From LMUY01 sp965199105 (GTDB lineage Bacteria; Pseudomonadota; Alphaproteobacteria; Acetobacterales; Acetobacteraceae): a stretch of 64,000 bases of DNA. Under the pieces are notes generated by a model, which did no database searches, was not told where the DNA came from, and saw only the letters and a program-made list of their open reading frames with translations. Below are positions 36,205 through 44,728 of the stretch, piece by piece. Where the stretch lies: NCBI GenBank assembly GCA_965199105.1, contig CBDAQO010000002.1, positions 2,418,001 through 2,482,000 on the forward strand, in the 5' to 3' direction. Every line of letters begins with the position of its first letter. Positions within the stretch are counted from its first letter, which is position 1. The translations under genes were made by a program, and so were the position numbers.

Positions 36205-36918
36205 CTCTCCAGGACGCGACATGCGGTGCTGTGCGTCCTTCACCAGCGCCACCTGCACGTCCGTGCTGTCCAGCCGTCCGGCAAGCCGCAGCGCCGTCTC
36301 CCACGGCACGTCCGCGTCGGCTTGGCCGTGCAGCAAGCGCACTGGGCAGGTGAGGGGGATAGGGCCGCCCATCACCAAATGGCGCCGCCCGTCCTCGATC
36401 AGGTGGCGGGTGACCGGCGTGGGTTCGCCATAGCCGCTGGGCACGAGCAGCACGCCTTCCTCCACCAAGGTGGCGCGTTCGGGCGGCGCCATGGCCTCCC
36501 ACATCAGCGCCTCGGTGAAGTCCGGCGCGGCTGCCACGCCGACCAGGCCGGCCACGCGGTCACGCCGGGCCAGCGCCACCAGCAGCGCGATCCAGCCGCC
36601 CATGGAGGAGCCGACCAGCACCAGCTTGCCATCGGTCAGCGCGTCGATGGCGGCCAGCGCGTCGGCGGTCCAGCGTCCGATGCTGCCGTCGGTGAAGGCG
36701 CCGCCGCTCGCACCGTGTCCGGAATAATCAAATAACAGCAAGCCGTGGCCTCGCTCGGCACACAGCGACCGCAGCGACGTTGCCTTGTCGCCTGTCATGT
36801 CGCTGCGAAAGCCGGGAAGGAACACCACGCACGGGTTCCGGCCCGGCAAACGCTGCCAGGCCAGCTCGCTGCCTGCTTTATTGTCCAACCGTCCTGAAAC
36901 GACCGCTAAACCTGCCAA
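36148..36918 (-). CDS. Alpha/beta hydrolase
   Basis: 256 residues from a TTG at 36918 that has GGAGGGG upstream. The triad is visible: nucleophile Ser in LVGSSMGGWIAL, Asp in LLHGQADADVPW and His in DAQHRMSRP. The oxyanion region lies in FLPGFRSDMTGDK, and FDYSGHGASGG is conserved in the family. It is a cytosolic esterase/peptidase-like enzyme of unknown substrate. The 3' end overlaps the SDR gene tail to tail. It diverges from the glycosyltransferase gene over 45 bp. Confidence 0.85.
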   Translation of the reverse strand: MAGLAVVSGRLDNKAGSELAWQRLPGRNPCVVFLPGFRSDMTGDKATSLRSLCAERGHGLLLFDYSGHGASGGAFTDGSIGRWTADALAAIDALTDGKLVLVGSSMGGWIALLVALARRDRVAGLVGVAAAPDFTEALMWEAMAPPERATLVEEGVLLVPSGYGEPTPVTRHLIEDGRRHLVMGGPIPLTCPVRLLHGQADADVPWETALRLAGRLDSTDVQVALVKDAQHRMSRPGELALLHRAVLDLLGLQDGP

Positions 36919-36963
36919 CGCAGCCCCTCCCGTCCCCCTGCATCCCCATGATATAGAGGCGCC

Positions 36964-38172
36964 ATGAGCGAAGAGCCCGCCCTGACCGTGCTGCAAGTCC
37001 TGCCCGCGCTGGAAACCGGCGGCGTGGAGCGTGGCACCGTGGAAATGGTGCAGGCGATCGTGCGCGCGGGCGGCTCGGCCCTGGTCGCCAGTGCGGGCGG
37101 GCGGCTGGTGGCGGCAGTGGAGCGCGCCGGCGGCACCCACATCACGCTCGGCCTCGCCTCCAAGAACCCGATGCGGATCTACCAGAACGCCGCCAAGCTG
37201 GCCTTCCTGATCCGCGCCGCCGACGTGGACATCGTGCACGCCCGCTCCCGCGCGCCGGCCTGGTCCGCCTGGCTGGCCTGCCGCCGCACCGGTGCGCGCC
37301 TCGTCACCACCTGGCACGGCGTCTACAAGGAGAACGCGCCGGGCAAGCGCCGCTACAACGCCATCATGGCGCGGGGCGAGCGCATCATCGCGATTAGCCA
37401 GTTCGTCGCCGCCAAGCTGAAGGCGCGCCACCAGGTGGACCCGCGGCGCCTGCGGGTGATCCCGCGCGGCGTCGACCCGGCGGTGTTCGACCCGGCCGCC
37501 GTGAGTGCCGAGCGCCTGGAGCGGCTGCGGGAGGCGTGGCGCTTGCCGCAGGCCGCCGCCACCATCGTGCTGCCCGCGCGGCTGACAAGGTGGAAGGGCC
37601 ACCTGGTGATGCTCGACGCGCTGGCCCGGCTGCAGCGCCCCGACATCTGCCTCGTGATGGTGGGCGCCGAACAGGGCCGCAAAAAGTTCAAGCGCGAGCT
37701 GCTCGACCGCATGGTGATGCTGAACCTGTCCGAGCAGGTCCGCATCGTGGGGCATTGCGAGGACATGCCGGCCGCCTTGCTGCTGGCCGACATCGTGGCC
37801 AATCCGTCGGTGGAGCCGGAACCGTTCGGCCGCACCGTGGTGGAGGCGCAGGCGATGGGCCGCCCCGTGGTGGTGAGCGACGCTGGTGGCACCGCCGAGA
37901 CGGTAGACCACGGCGTCACCGGCTGGCGGGTGCCGCCGAACGACCCAGCGGCGCTCGCTGCGGCCCTGCTGGAGGTGCTGCGCCTATCCGCCGCCGAGCG
38001 CGCCGCCCTGGGCGCCCGTGCCCGCGACAGCGTCTGCACCCACTACACCACGGCGAAGATGCAGCAGGCCACGCTGGACGTTTATCGCGAGCTGATGGCG
38101 CAGCCGTCCAAATGGCGGTTGCCGGGCTTTCCCTGGCGCCGCCCAACCCTGGCGCAAATCCGCCTGAGGTAA
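36964..38172 (+). CDS. Glycosyltransferase family 4 protein
   Basis: This 402-residue GT-B fold enzyme begins VLQVLPALETGGVERGTVEM, the standard GT4 acceptor-side start. DIVHARSRAPAWSAW and VTTWHGVYKE follow, then a nucleotide-sugar domain with PARLTRWKGH and EPFGRTVVEAQAMGRPVVVS (the E-x7-E motif). Such enzymes usually build lipopolysaccharide core or exopolysaccharide. No other polysaccharide gene lies beside it. Confidence 0.92.
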   Translation: MSEEPALTVLQVLPALETGGVERGTVEMVQAIVRAGGSALVASAGGRLVAAVERAGGTHITLGLASKNPMRIYQNAAKLAFLIRAADVDIVHARSRAPAWSAWLACRRTGARLVTTWHGVYKENAPGKRRYNAIMARGERIIAISQFVAAKLKARHQVDPRRLRVIPRGVDPAVFDPAAVSAERLERLREAWRLPQAAATIVLPARLTRWKGHLVMLDALARLQRPDICLVMVGAEQGRKKFKRELLDRMVMLNLSEQVRIVGHCEDMPAALLLADIVANPSVEPEPFGRTVVEAQAMGRPVVVSDAGGTAETVDHGVTGWRVPPNDPAALAAALLEVLRLSAAERAALGARARDSVCTHYTTAKMQQATLDVYRELMAQPSKWRLPGFPWRRPTLAQIRLR

Positions 38173-38202
38173 GCCTTGCAGGGACGCCCGGCCGGCCGCT
38201 GC

Positions 38203-38622
38203 CTACTTTTCGAGCTGGCCGCGGATTTCGCCGCCCGGATTGGCCGCCGTATGGACGTTTGCGTACACTTTGCCCTGCATGAAGTCCGCCAGTTGCGCGT
38301 CGGTCAGCGGCGCGGTGCCCTTGATCGGGCTGGTCAACGGCGGCGATAGCGGCACCAGGATGCCCGCGTTGGCACCCATGTCGGCCGGGCCGTGGAAATG
38401 CGCGGCGGTCGCCGGGCCGGTCAGGTCGGAATAGCTCATGGTGTAGGTCACCGTCTTGGCCGCGGTGTCCACCGTCGCCTCGACCGTGCCGGTGCCGCTG
38501 GTGGTCTTCGGCGGCACTTCCGTGGCTCCGTTCATGGTGGCATGGAAGGTGACGGTCTCGGCCTGCGCGGCGGGGATCAGCAGGGCGGCGAACATTGCGA
38601 CGGCGAGTGAGTGGCGGAGCAT
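38203..38622 (-). CDS. Secreted CHRD-domain protein
   Basis: 139 residues with a signal peptide (MLRHSLAVAMFAALLIPAAQA) and a single CHRD domain: ATMNGATEVPPKTTSGTGTV, AAHFHGPADMGANAGILVPL and KVYANVHTAANPGGEIRGQL. CHRD proteins are beta-rich extracytoplasmic proteins of unclear function. It is a single gene, divergent from the acetyltransferase gene. Confidence 0.88.
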   Translation of the reverse strand: MLRHSLAVAMFAALLIPAAQAETVTFHATMNGATEVPPKTTSGTGTVEATVDTAAKTVTYTMSYSDLTGPATAAHFHGPADMGANAGILVPLSPPLTSPIKGTAPLTDAQLADFMQGKVYANVHTAANPGGEIRGQLEK

Positions 38623-38696
38623 GGAAGAACCTTTCTGTGGTCGGTCGCCGGGTAGCCACGGCAGACTTCGATAAGCATTGTTAAGGTAGAACCATT

Positions 38697-39395
38697 ATGA
38701 TTTCTGTCGACCCTGCTCCCCACCCGCCGCTCGGCGCCGTGGTCGACAGCACGCCTCGCCCGCTGCCCGCCCGCGTCCGCCTGCGCGGCCGGGACGTCGA
38801 GCTCGAGCCGCTGCATGTCCGCCACGCTGGCGAATTGTTCGAGGCGGCGCAGGGTGCGGACGACAGTTGGGCCTATCTCGGCTACGGCCCGTTCGCCGAC
38901 CTGGCCGCCATGACCCGCCACGTCGCCGCCTTCGCCAGCACGCACGACCCGATGGCCTGGGCGGTGCGCCCGATCGCCACCGGCGTGGTCTCGGGCTGGC
39001 TGACGCTGATGGAGATGGCGCCTGCCAACGCCGCCATCGAGCTCGGCAACATCTGGTTCGCCCCGCGCATGCAGCGCACCCGCGCCGCCACCGAGGCGAT
39101 GTTCCTGCTGCTGCGGCTGGCGGTCGACGAGCTGGGCTACCGCCGGCTGACGTGGAAGTGCAACGCGCTGAACGCTCCCTCGCGCCGGGCCGCCGACCGG
39201 CTCGGCTTCACCTACGAGGGCACGCTGCGGCACCACCTGGTGGTGAAGGGACGGCAGCGCGACACCGCCTACTTCTCCATCCTGGCCGACGAATGGCCCA
39301 GCCGGCGCGACGCCATCCTCGCCTGGCTCGACCCGGCGAACGCCGAGGACAGCGGCACCACCCGCCGCGGCTTGGCCAGCTTTCGGGCCGGATAG
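38697..39395 (+). CDS. GNAT-family N-acetyltransferase (RimJ/RimL-like)
   Basis: 232 residues from the ATG at 38697. The N-acetyltransferase fold of the Acetyltransf_3 type runs from RLRGRDVELEPL, through IELGNIWFAPRMQRTRAATE (acetyl-CoA binding loop variant) and LGYRRLTWKCNALNAPSRRA, to RLGFTYEGTLRHH. It would acetylate a small amine or protein N-terminus. The DedA gene begins 7 nt downstream and is probably co-transcribed. Confidence 0.88.
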   Translation: MISVDPAPHPPLGAVVDSTPRPLPARVRLRGRDVELEPLHVRHAGELFEAAQGADDSWAYLGYGPFADLAAMTRHVAAFASTHDPMAWAVRPIATGVVSGWLTLMEMAPANAAIELGNIWFAPRMQRTRAATEAMFLLLRLAVDELGYRRLTWKCNALNAPSRRAADRLGFTYEGTLRHHLVVKGRQRDTAYFSILADEWPSRRDAILAWLDPANAEDSGTTRRGLASFRAG

Positions 39396-39402
39396 CGCGG
39401 CG

Positions 39403-40071
39403 GTGTTCGGCCAGGACGCGCTCGGCCACCTGCTCGGCCAATACGGCTACAGCGTCGTGTTCGCGGTGATCGCGCTGGAGGCGATGGGCGTGCCGCTGCC
39501 GGGCGAGAGCATGGTGATCGGCGCTGCCATCTACGCCGCCACCACTGGCAAGCTGGACATCGCCGGGGTGATCGGGGCGGCCATCCTGGGCGCCATCATG
39601 GGCGACAACGCCGGCTACCTGATCGGCCGCTGGGCCGGGCTCCGCCTGCTGCGCCGCTACGGCCGCCATGTCGGGCTCACCGACAAGCGGCTGCAGCTCG
39701 GCCGCTACCTGTTCCAGCGGCAGGGCGGCAAGGTGGTGTTCGTGGGCCGCTTCATCGCCATCCTGCGCACCTTCGTCGCCCTGCTGGCCGGCGCCAACCA
39801 AATGGAATGGAAGACCTTCCTGCTCTGGAACGCCGTTGGTGGCGTCGTCTGGGCATCCTGCTACGGCATCGCCGCCTACCTGCTGGGGGACGCCATCCGC
39901 CGCATCGAGGGCCCGGTCGGCATCGCCCTGGCGGCGGTCGCCGGCTTGGTGGCGGTGGCGAGCGTCATCCTGCTGCGCCGGAACGAGCGCCGGCTGGAGG
40001 CCAAGGCCGCAGCCGAGCTGGGCCACGACGGCGCCGACCCGCTCGGGTCATCACGCTTTAGCGGCGAGTAG
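39403..40071 (+). CDS. DedA-family membrane protein
   Basis: 222 residues from GTG. Signature DedA segments: EAMGVPLPGESMVIGAAIYA, GAIMGDNAGYLIGRWAG and GGKVVFVGRFIAILRTFVALLAG, then re-entrant and C-terminal helices. DedA proteins are linked to lipid-carrier recycling and membrane homeostasis. The stop abuts the convergent substrate-binding gene directly (40071/40072). Confidence 0.92.
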   Translation: MFGQDALGHLLGQYGYSVVFAVIALEAMGVPLPGESMVIGAAIYAATTGKLDIAGVIGAAILGAIMGDNAGYLIGRWAGLRLLRRYGRHVGLTDKRLQLGRYLFQRQGGKVVFVGRFIAILRTFVALLAGANQMEWKTFLLWNAVGGVVWASCYGIAAYLLGDAIRRIEGPVGIALAAVAGLVAVASVILLRRNERRLEAKAAAELGHDGADPLGSSRFSGE

Positions 40072-41256
40072 CTAGCTCGGCCGCAGCTTGCGCACCAGCG
40101 CATCCGGCGGCAGCACCGCGGCGCCGTCCACGTAGCGCCAGTTCACCATTCTGCCCCCGTCGCCCTGCTTGGCCAACTGGCCGACATAGGTGCCCATCGT
40201 GCTCTGGTGGTCGATGCTGCGGAACTGGCAAATCCCAAACGGCGTGACGAAGCTGGCGTCGGCAAACCCATCCGCCATCGCCTCGCTGTTCGAGCTGCCG
40301 GACTTCAGGATGCCCGATGCGATCGCATTGACCATCGCCACGCCGATCACCGATCCCGTCGTCGGTGTGGCGTGGAAGCGGTCCTGGTAGTTCAACACGA
40401 ATTGCTTGTTGTAGGGATCGTCCGACACGTTCCAGGGATAGCCGGTGACGAACCAGCCGACCGGGACATTGCCGCCCAGTGGCGCCAGGAACTCCGGATC
40501 GCCGGTCAGCATGGAGACCACCGCGCGATTGTTGAACAGCCCGCTGGTGCTGCCGCTCTGCACCAGCGCGACCAGGTCCGGCCCGGTCAGCGCATTGAAC
40601 ACCGCGTCCGGCGCGGGCTGGCCGAGCGCTGCGACCACCGCGTTGCCGTCCATCTGGCCCGGCGTGGGCCATTGCTCGCCGACAAACCGCACGTCGCTGC
40701 GGTTGCCCACCAGCAACTGGCGGAACCAGCGCACGGCGGAGTGGCCGTAGTCGGTATCGGGCGCCACGGTCACCCACGTCTTGGCCGGCAACGGCGAGGC
40801 GGATTCGACCAGGATCGCGGCCTGGTCGAAGGTGGAAGCGCGCACGCGGTAGGTGTAGCGATTGCCGTTTTGCCAGACCAAGGCGTCCGTCAGCGGCAGC
40901 CCGGCGACGTAGAGCGTCTTGCGCTGCAAGGCGAACGCACTGAGCGCCAGCGCCACCTCCGACGACAATCCGCCGGCCAGCAGGTCCACCTTGTCCTGGT
41001 CGAGCAAATCGGTGGCCAACTGCACCGCACGCTGCGCTGAGCCGCCATCGTCGTGCGAGACGAACTCCAGAGTGCGGCCGTTGACGCCGCCGAGGTTGTT
41101 CACCTGCTCGATCGCCATTTGCCAGCCCATGCGATAGGGCCCGGTGATGGCGGCCTGGTTCGAGTAGTCGTTGATCTCGCCAATGCGGAACGGCGGCAGT
41201 TGCGCCCGCACGATGGCCGGACGGCTGAGCGCCACCAACGGCACGGCCGCTACCAA
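40072..41256 (-). CDS. ABC transporter substrate-binding protein (branched-chain amino acid/urea type)
   Basis: About 394 residues. The type I periplasmic binding fold is seen in FRIGEINDYSNQAAITGPYR, MAIEQVNNLGGVNGR, WVTVAPDTDYGHSAV and VFNALTGPDLVALVQSG. The leader TRRALVAAVPLVALSRPAIV is signal-like. The start is unsure: TTG at 41256 is the best codon, but the natural leader probably begins a few codons earlier at the TRR, where no normal start codon exists and a REP-like repeat begins. No permease or ATPase gene is adjacent. Confidence 0.8.
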   Translation of the reverse strand: MVAAVPLVALSRPAIVRAQLPPFRIGEINDYSNQAAITGPYRMGWQMAIEQVNNLGGVNGRTLEFVSHDDGGSAQRAVQLATDLLDQDKVDLLAGGLSSEVALALSAFALQRKTLYVAGLPLTDALVWQNGNRYTYRVRASTFDQAAILVESASPLPAKTWVTVAPDTDYGHSAVRWFRQLLVGNRSDVRFVGEQWPTPGQMDGNAVVAALGQPAPDAVFNALTGPDLVALVQSGSTSGLFNNRAVVSMLTGDPEFLAPLGGNVPVGWFVTGYPWNVSDDPYNKQFVLNYQDRFHATPTTGSVIGVAMVNAIASGILKSGSSNSEAMADGFADASFVTPFGICQFRSIDHQSTMGTYVGQLAKQGDGGRMVNWRYVDGAAVLPPDALVRKLRPS

Positions 41257-41289
41257 CGCTCGCCGAGTTAGCCCGCCCGGCTTCGCTAA

Positions 41290-41322
41290 GCCCTCGGGGA
41301 GAGGGTCGGGTGAGGGGGTCAC
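41290..41322. repeat. REP-like element, short copy
   Basis: CCCTCGGGGAGAGGGTCGGGTGAGGG matches the GGGAGAGGGTTGGGTGAGGGG core of the element at 30323-30424. It fills most of the 62-bp gap between the DoxX-like gene and the binding-protein gene and includes the DoxX-like stop codon. Confidence 0.65.
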
Positions 41323-41657
41323 GCTCGGCGCGCTGCGAAGCTGCCGTAGGCGACGCTGGCAGCCAGGCCCGTCAGCACCAAGCGCGGCAGCACCAGTTCG
41401 GCCTCGCGGTTGCGCAGCTCGGCCGCGAGCATCAGCGTGGACAGCGCCGCAAGCCCCGTGGCACCGATCGGCCGGGTCCGCTCGTCGGCCACCAGCATCG
41501 CGCCGGCGGTCTCCATCAGCCCGATCCGGCGCATCTGCCGGGTGGAAATGCCCCAGCGCCGGAACAGCCGCGCCTCCAGCCCGAGCACCTTGAGCAGCCC
41601 CATGAGGGCAAAGCTCACTTCCAACAAAGCGAGACGTCCCTCGTTGTTGCGCACCAT
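41319..41657 (-). CDS. Small DoxX-like integral membrane protein
   Basis: 112 residues with three to four hydrophobic helices. RRIGLMETAGAMLVADERTR then PIGATGLAALSTLMLAAELR resembles the DoxX-like arrangement of glycine-rich helix, turn and helix. The ATG has AGGAG 7 nt upstream. Function is unknown. It is the upstream neighbour of the substrate-binding gene on the same strand, separated by a REP-like repeat. Confidence 0.6.
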   Translation of the reverse strand: MVRNNEGRLALLEVSFALMGLLKVLGLEARLFRRWGISTRQMRRIGLMETAGAMLVADERTRPIGATGLAALSTLMLAAELRNREAELVLPRLVLTGLAASVAYGSFAARRA

Positions 41658-41744
41658 GAGAGTTCTCCTTGTTCAGCGCCTGCAACGCAGCTTGTCGGGC
41701 TAGGATGCACCCGGCACTGTGCGGGCTCTAGAGCGGGGGCGAAG

Positions 41745-42308
41745 ATGGGGATGCAGTTTGTGCTGCGGCTGGCGTTGCTGCCCGGCCTGATGGCGGTTGT
41801 CGCCGCCGCACCGGCCACACCGCCGCCGCCGGCCGAGCTGACCAAGGCGGACGCGACCGGCGTGCTGAGCCGCATGGTGCTGGACGAGCAGGGGCGCGAG
41901 ATCGGCCGCGTGGTGGACGTGGTGGTCGACCCCACCGGCCAGCCGCGCGCCGTGGTGGTGGATGTCGGCGGCTTCATGGGCGTCGGATCGCGGCGGGTCG
42001 CGGTGGCTTGGAGCGCGGTGCACGTGCCAGCGCCTGGCGCCAGTGATCCCCGAGTGACGATCGACATGTCGGACGACCAGATCCGCGCCGCGCCGGGCTA
42101 TAACGACCGCAGCAAGCCGGCCACCATCGTGGGCCCGGCAACGACCGCCACCAGCGGCATCGAGCCCGACACCGACAACCAGCCGCCACCTGCCAGCACG
42201 CCGCCCGCACCCACTCCGCCCACACCCACTCCGCCCGCACCCACCTCGGGCGACCCCGAGGCCAAGCCGCCGGCCGCGCCAGGAGGTGCTCAATCGCCGA
42301 CCCCGTGA
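41745..42308 (+). CDS. PRC-barrel-domain protein, secreted, with Pro-rich tail
   Basis: 187 residues from the ATG at 41745. A signal peptide (FVLRLALLPGLMAVVAAAPA) precedes one PRC-barrel domain, LSRMVLDEQGREIGRVVDVV followed by DPTGQPRAVVVDVGGFMGVG. The C-terminal 60 residues are low-complexity, with PPAPTPP/PPTPTPP tandem repeats (about 42190-42245). It is probably a periplasmic or envelope protein. Its TGA overlaps the GTG start of the MFS gene (GTGA). Confidence 0.82.
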   Translation: MGMQFVLRLALLPGLMAVVAAAPATPPPPAELTKADATGVLSRMVLDEQGREIGRVVDVVVDPTGQPRAVVVDVGGFMGVGSRRVAVAWSAVHVPAPGASDPRVTIDMSDDQIRAAPGYNDRSKPATIVGPATTATSGIEPDTDNQPPPASTPPAPTPPTPTPPAPTSGDPEAKPPAAPGGAQSPTP

Positions 42309-43492
42309 GGCGGGATCGCAGCGGGCCAGGCCTTGATTGGCTGAACTTCTTCGTAGCCAACGTCCAAACCGGGTTCGGCCCCTTCATCGCCGTCTTCCTC
42401 GCCTCGCAGGCCTGGACGCAGGGCCAGATCGGCTTCGTGCTCAGCGTCGGCACGCTGACCTCGGTGGCGGTCCAGCTCCCCGCCGGCGCCGCGGTGGACG
42501 CAGCGGCCAGCAAACGCCGGGTCGCGTCGTTCGCCGTCGCTGCCATCGCCGCCAGCGCAGTGATCCTGGCGGTGCTGCCCGAGCGGCTGCCCGTGGTGCT
42601 GGCCGAGATGCTGCATGGGGTGGCGAGTTGCCTGCTGACCCCGGCCATCGCGGCACTCACTCTGTCGGTGGCGCGCAACCGCGGCGAGCTGTTCGGCGAG
42701 CGGCTGGGGCGCAACGCCCGCTTCGCCTCCATCGGCAGCGGCATCGCGGCCGGGTTGATGGGCGGGGTCGGCTACTGGGTGTCGGACCGCTCGGTGTTCT
42801 TCCTCGCCGCGGTGCTGGTGTTGCCGTCCTTGCTCGCCTTGCAGTTGGTGCGGGAGTCCCCCGCGGTGCCAAAGCCGCTGCAGCGCCACCAGCCGCTGCG
42901 GCGCGCGTTGCTGGACCGCCGCCTGCTGACCTTTGCCCTGTGCTGCGCCGGGTTCCATTTGGCCAACGCCGCGATCTTCCCGATCGCCGCCGTGGAGCTA
43001 ACCAGCCATGTCGGCAGCCGCGGCGAGCTCGTCATCGCCGCCTGCCTGATCGGCCCGCAACTTGTGGTGGCCGCCTTCTCCCCCGCCGTCGGCCGCACGG
43101 CGGAGCGTTGGGGCCGGCGCCGCGTGTTGATGCTGGGGTTCGCCGCCGTCCCGCTGCGCGCCGCGCTGTTCGCCCTCGTCACCGCGCCCGTCGCCATCGT
43201 CGCGGTGCAGTTGCTGGACGGAGTGAGCGCGGCCGTGTTCGGCGTGATGCTGCCGCTGGTCATCGCCGACATCACTGGCGACAGCGGCCGGTTCAACGTG
43301 TCCATGGGCGGCGTGGGGATTGCCATTGGTGCCGCCGCCGCGCTGAGCACCACCGTGGCGGGCTTGCTGGCGGACCGGTTCGGGCCGGTCGCCGCGTTCG
43401 GCTTCCTCACCGCGGCCGGAACGCTGGCGGTGGCGATGATCTGGCTGCTGCTGCCGGAAACCCGGCCCGGTCCGGCCTATTCCAGGGTCTGA
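42305..43492 (+). CDS. MFS transporter (first of four)
   Basis: 395 residues with 12 predicted helices, starting LDWLNFFVANVQTGFGPFIA. The central loop holds PLQRHQPLRRALLDRRL; the second half has GRTAERWGRRRVLMLGF, a motif A relative. The GTG at 42305 overlaps the stop of the PRC-barrel gene, which argues for coupling. The group resembles MFS members with an N-terminal 'WLNFFVADVQTG' block seen in many proteobacteria. The substrate is unknown. It overlaps the convergent MFS gene by 16 bp. Confidence 0.85.
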   Translation: MRRDRSGPGLDWLNFFVANVQTGFGPFIAVFLASQAWTQGQIGFVLSVGTLTSVAVQLPAGAAVDAAASKRRVASFAVAAIAASAVILAVLPERLPVVLAEMLHGVASCLLTPAIAALTLSVARNRGELFGERLGRNARFASIGSGIAAGLMGGVGYWVSDRSVFFLAAVLVLPSLLALQLVRESPAVPKPLQRHQPLRRALLDRRLLTFALCCAGFHLANAAIFPIAAVELTSHVGSRGELVIAACLIGPQLVVAAFSPAVGRTAERWGRRRVLMLGFAAVPLRAALFALVTAPVAIVAVQLLDGVSAAVFGVMLPLVIADITGDSGRFNVSMGGVGIAIGAAAALSTTVAGLLADRFGPVAAFGFLTAAGTLAVAMIWLLLPETRPGPAYSRV

Positions 43493-44649
43493 ACCGCCGG
43501 CGCGCGGGCCAGTGCGCGGGTGAACGGCACCGCCACGGCGCACAGGCCGGCCATCGCCCAGAACGCAGCCGGCCCCAACCCGCCATACAGCGGCCCGGCG
43601 AGCAGCGTGATGACCGCCGTCGAGGTGCCCACCGCAACCGTCGCGTAGAACGCTTGCGCGGTCGCCGCCAACTGCTTCGGCACGGTGCTGCCGATGACGT
43701 CCATGCAGGCCAGGTGCAGCAGCGCGAAGGTCAGCCCGTGCAGCGGCTCCACCACAGCCATGATCGGGAACGACGCCGTGAGCGCGGCCGCACTCCAGCG
43801 CACCATTCCGGCACAGGCGGACAGTAGCAGGGCATGCGCCGGGCCGAGCCGGTCGAGGATGCGGCGGCCCAGGAACAGGAACATCACCACTTCGGCCGCC
43901 ACCGAGAGCGACCACAACACGCTGACCTGGGTCGCCGACAACCCGGCCGAGCGCCAACGGATCACCTCGAAGCTGTCGTGCAGCGCATGGCTGCCGCCGA
44001 TCAGGGCCGCCACCGCCATGAGCGGCGCGAACAGCCTCACCTCGAACAGAAGGCGCCAGGCGGCCCGCCCGGTGGCCGTGTAAGCGCCGGCGGTGCCCGC
44101 CACCTGGTCCGGCACCAGCGCCGCCCACAGCGCGGCCACCGCCAGCAACCCAGCGTTCAGCCACACGATCACGCCCAGCCCGGTGCGGCCCACCAACTGC
44201 CCCGACGCCAGCGTGCCCGCGATGAACGCCGCCGACCCGGCGCCCCGAACCCAGCCATAGGGGAAACCCGGTTGCGCCTTGGAGGACCCCAGCGACAGCG
44301 CGTCCGCGACCGGGGTGAGCGGGGCCAGCACGGCGGCATGCGCCACACTCACGCAGAGCAGCAGGGCGACGCCACGGGCCGGCGCGTAACCGGTGGCGAT
44401 CAACGCCGCCGCCGCGGTGAACCCGGCCAGCACGCGCGACGGGTGGCGCATCCGGTCCGCCAGCCGCCCGCCGAACGGGCCGCTCAGCAGCCGCACCGCA
44501 GCGCCGCCCGCCAATACCAGGCCGATCTCGGTGGAGCCCAGCCCGTCCTGCTTCAGCAGTGCCGGCAGGAACGGCGCCGCCACGCCGAAGGCGGCAAACA
44601 AGGCCCCGTAGAGCAGCAGGAAGCGCGGGAGCGGGGAGGCTATGGTCAA
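43477..44649 (-). CDS. MFS transporter (MFS_1-like)
   Basis: 390 residues, 12 helices. The N-terminus reads LPRFLLLYGALFAAFGVAAP, then FLPALLKQDGLGSTEIGLVL and GGRLADRMRHPSRVLAGF (motif A region), with GFPYGWVRGAGSAAFIAG and PLHGLTFALLHLACMDVIGS in the second half. This is the pattern of the sugar/phenylpropionate permease-like MFS_1_like group. The start used is TTG at 44649 with a weak ribosome-binding site. Four MFS genes lie in sequence here. Confidence 0.85.
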   Translation of the reverse strand: MTIASPLPRFLLLYGALFAAFGVAAPFLPALLKQDGLGSTEIGLVLAGGAAVRLLSGPFGGRLADRMRHPSRVLAGFTAAAALIATGYAPARGVALLLCVSVAHAAVLAPLTPVADALSLGSSKAQPGFPYGWVRGAGSAAFIAGTLASGQLVGRTGLGVIVWLNAGLLAVAALWAALVPDQVAGTAGAYTATGRAAWRLLFEVRLFAPLMAVAALIGGSHALHDSFEVIRWRSAGLSATQVSVLWSLSVAAEVVMFLFLGRRILDRLGPAHALLLSACAGMVRWSAAALTASFPIMAVVEPLHGLTFALLHLACMDVIGSTVPKQLAATAQAFYATVAVGTSTAVITLLAGPLYGGLGPAAFWAMAGLCAVAVPFTRALARAPAVQTLE

Positions 44650-44728
44650 ACGTTGCTACCCGGTTGCTGTTGCAGCCCTAGCCAGCTCCGCAAGGAACTC
44701 TTGGTGGCCCAAGCTCCTTGTCCAGGCC

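Noticed and set aside
42186..42245. PPAPTPP/PPTPTPP repeat considered as a second repeat-peptide precursor
   Set aside because: It is a low-complexity tail inside a secreted PRC-barrel protein, a common linker type, with no leader-core structure.
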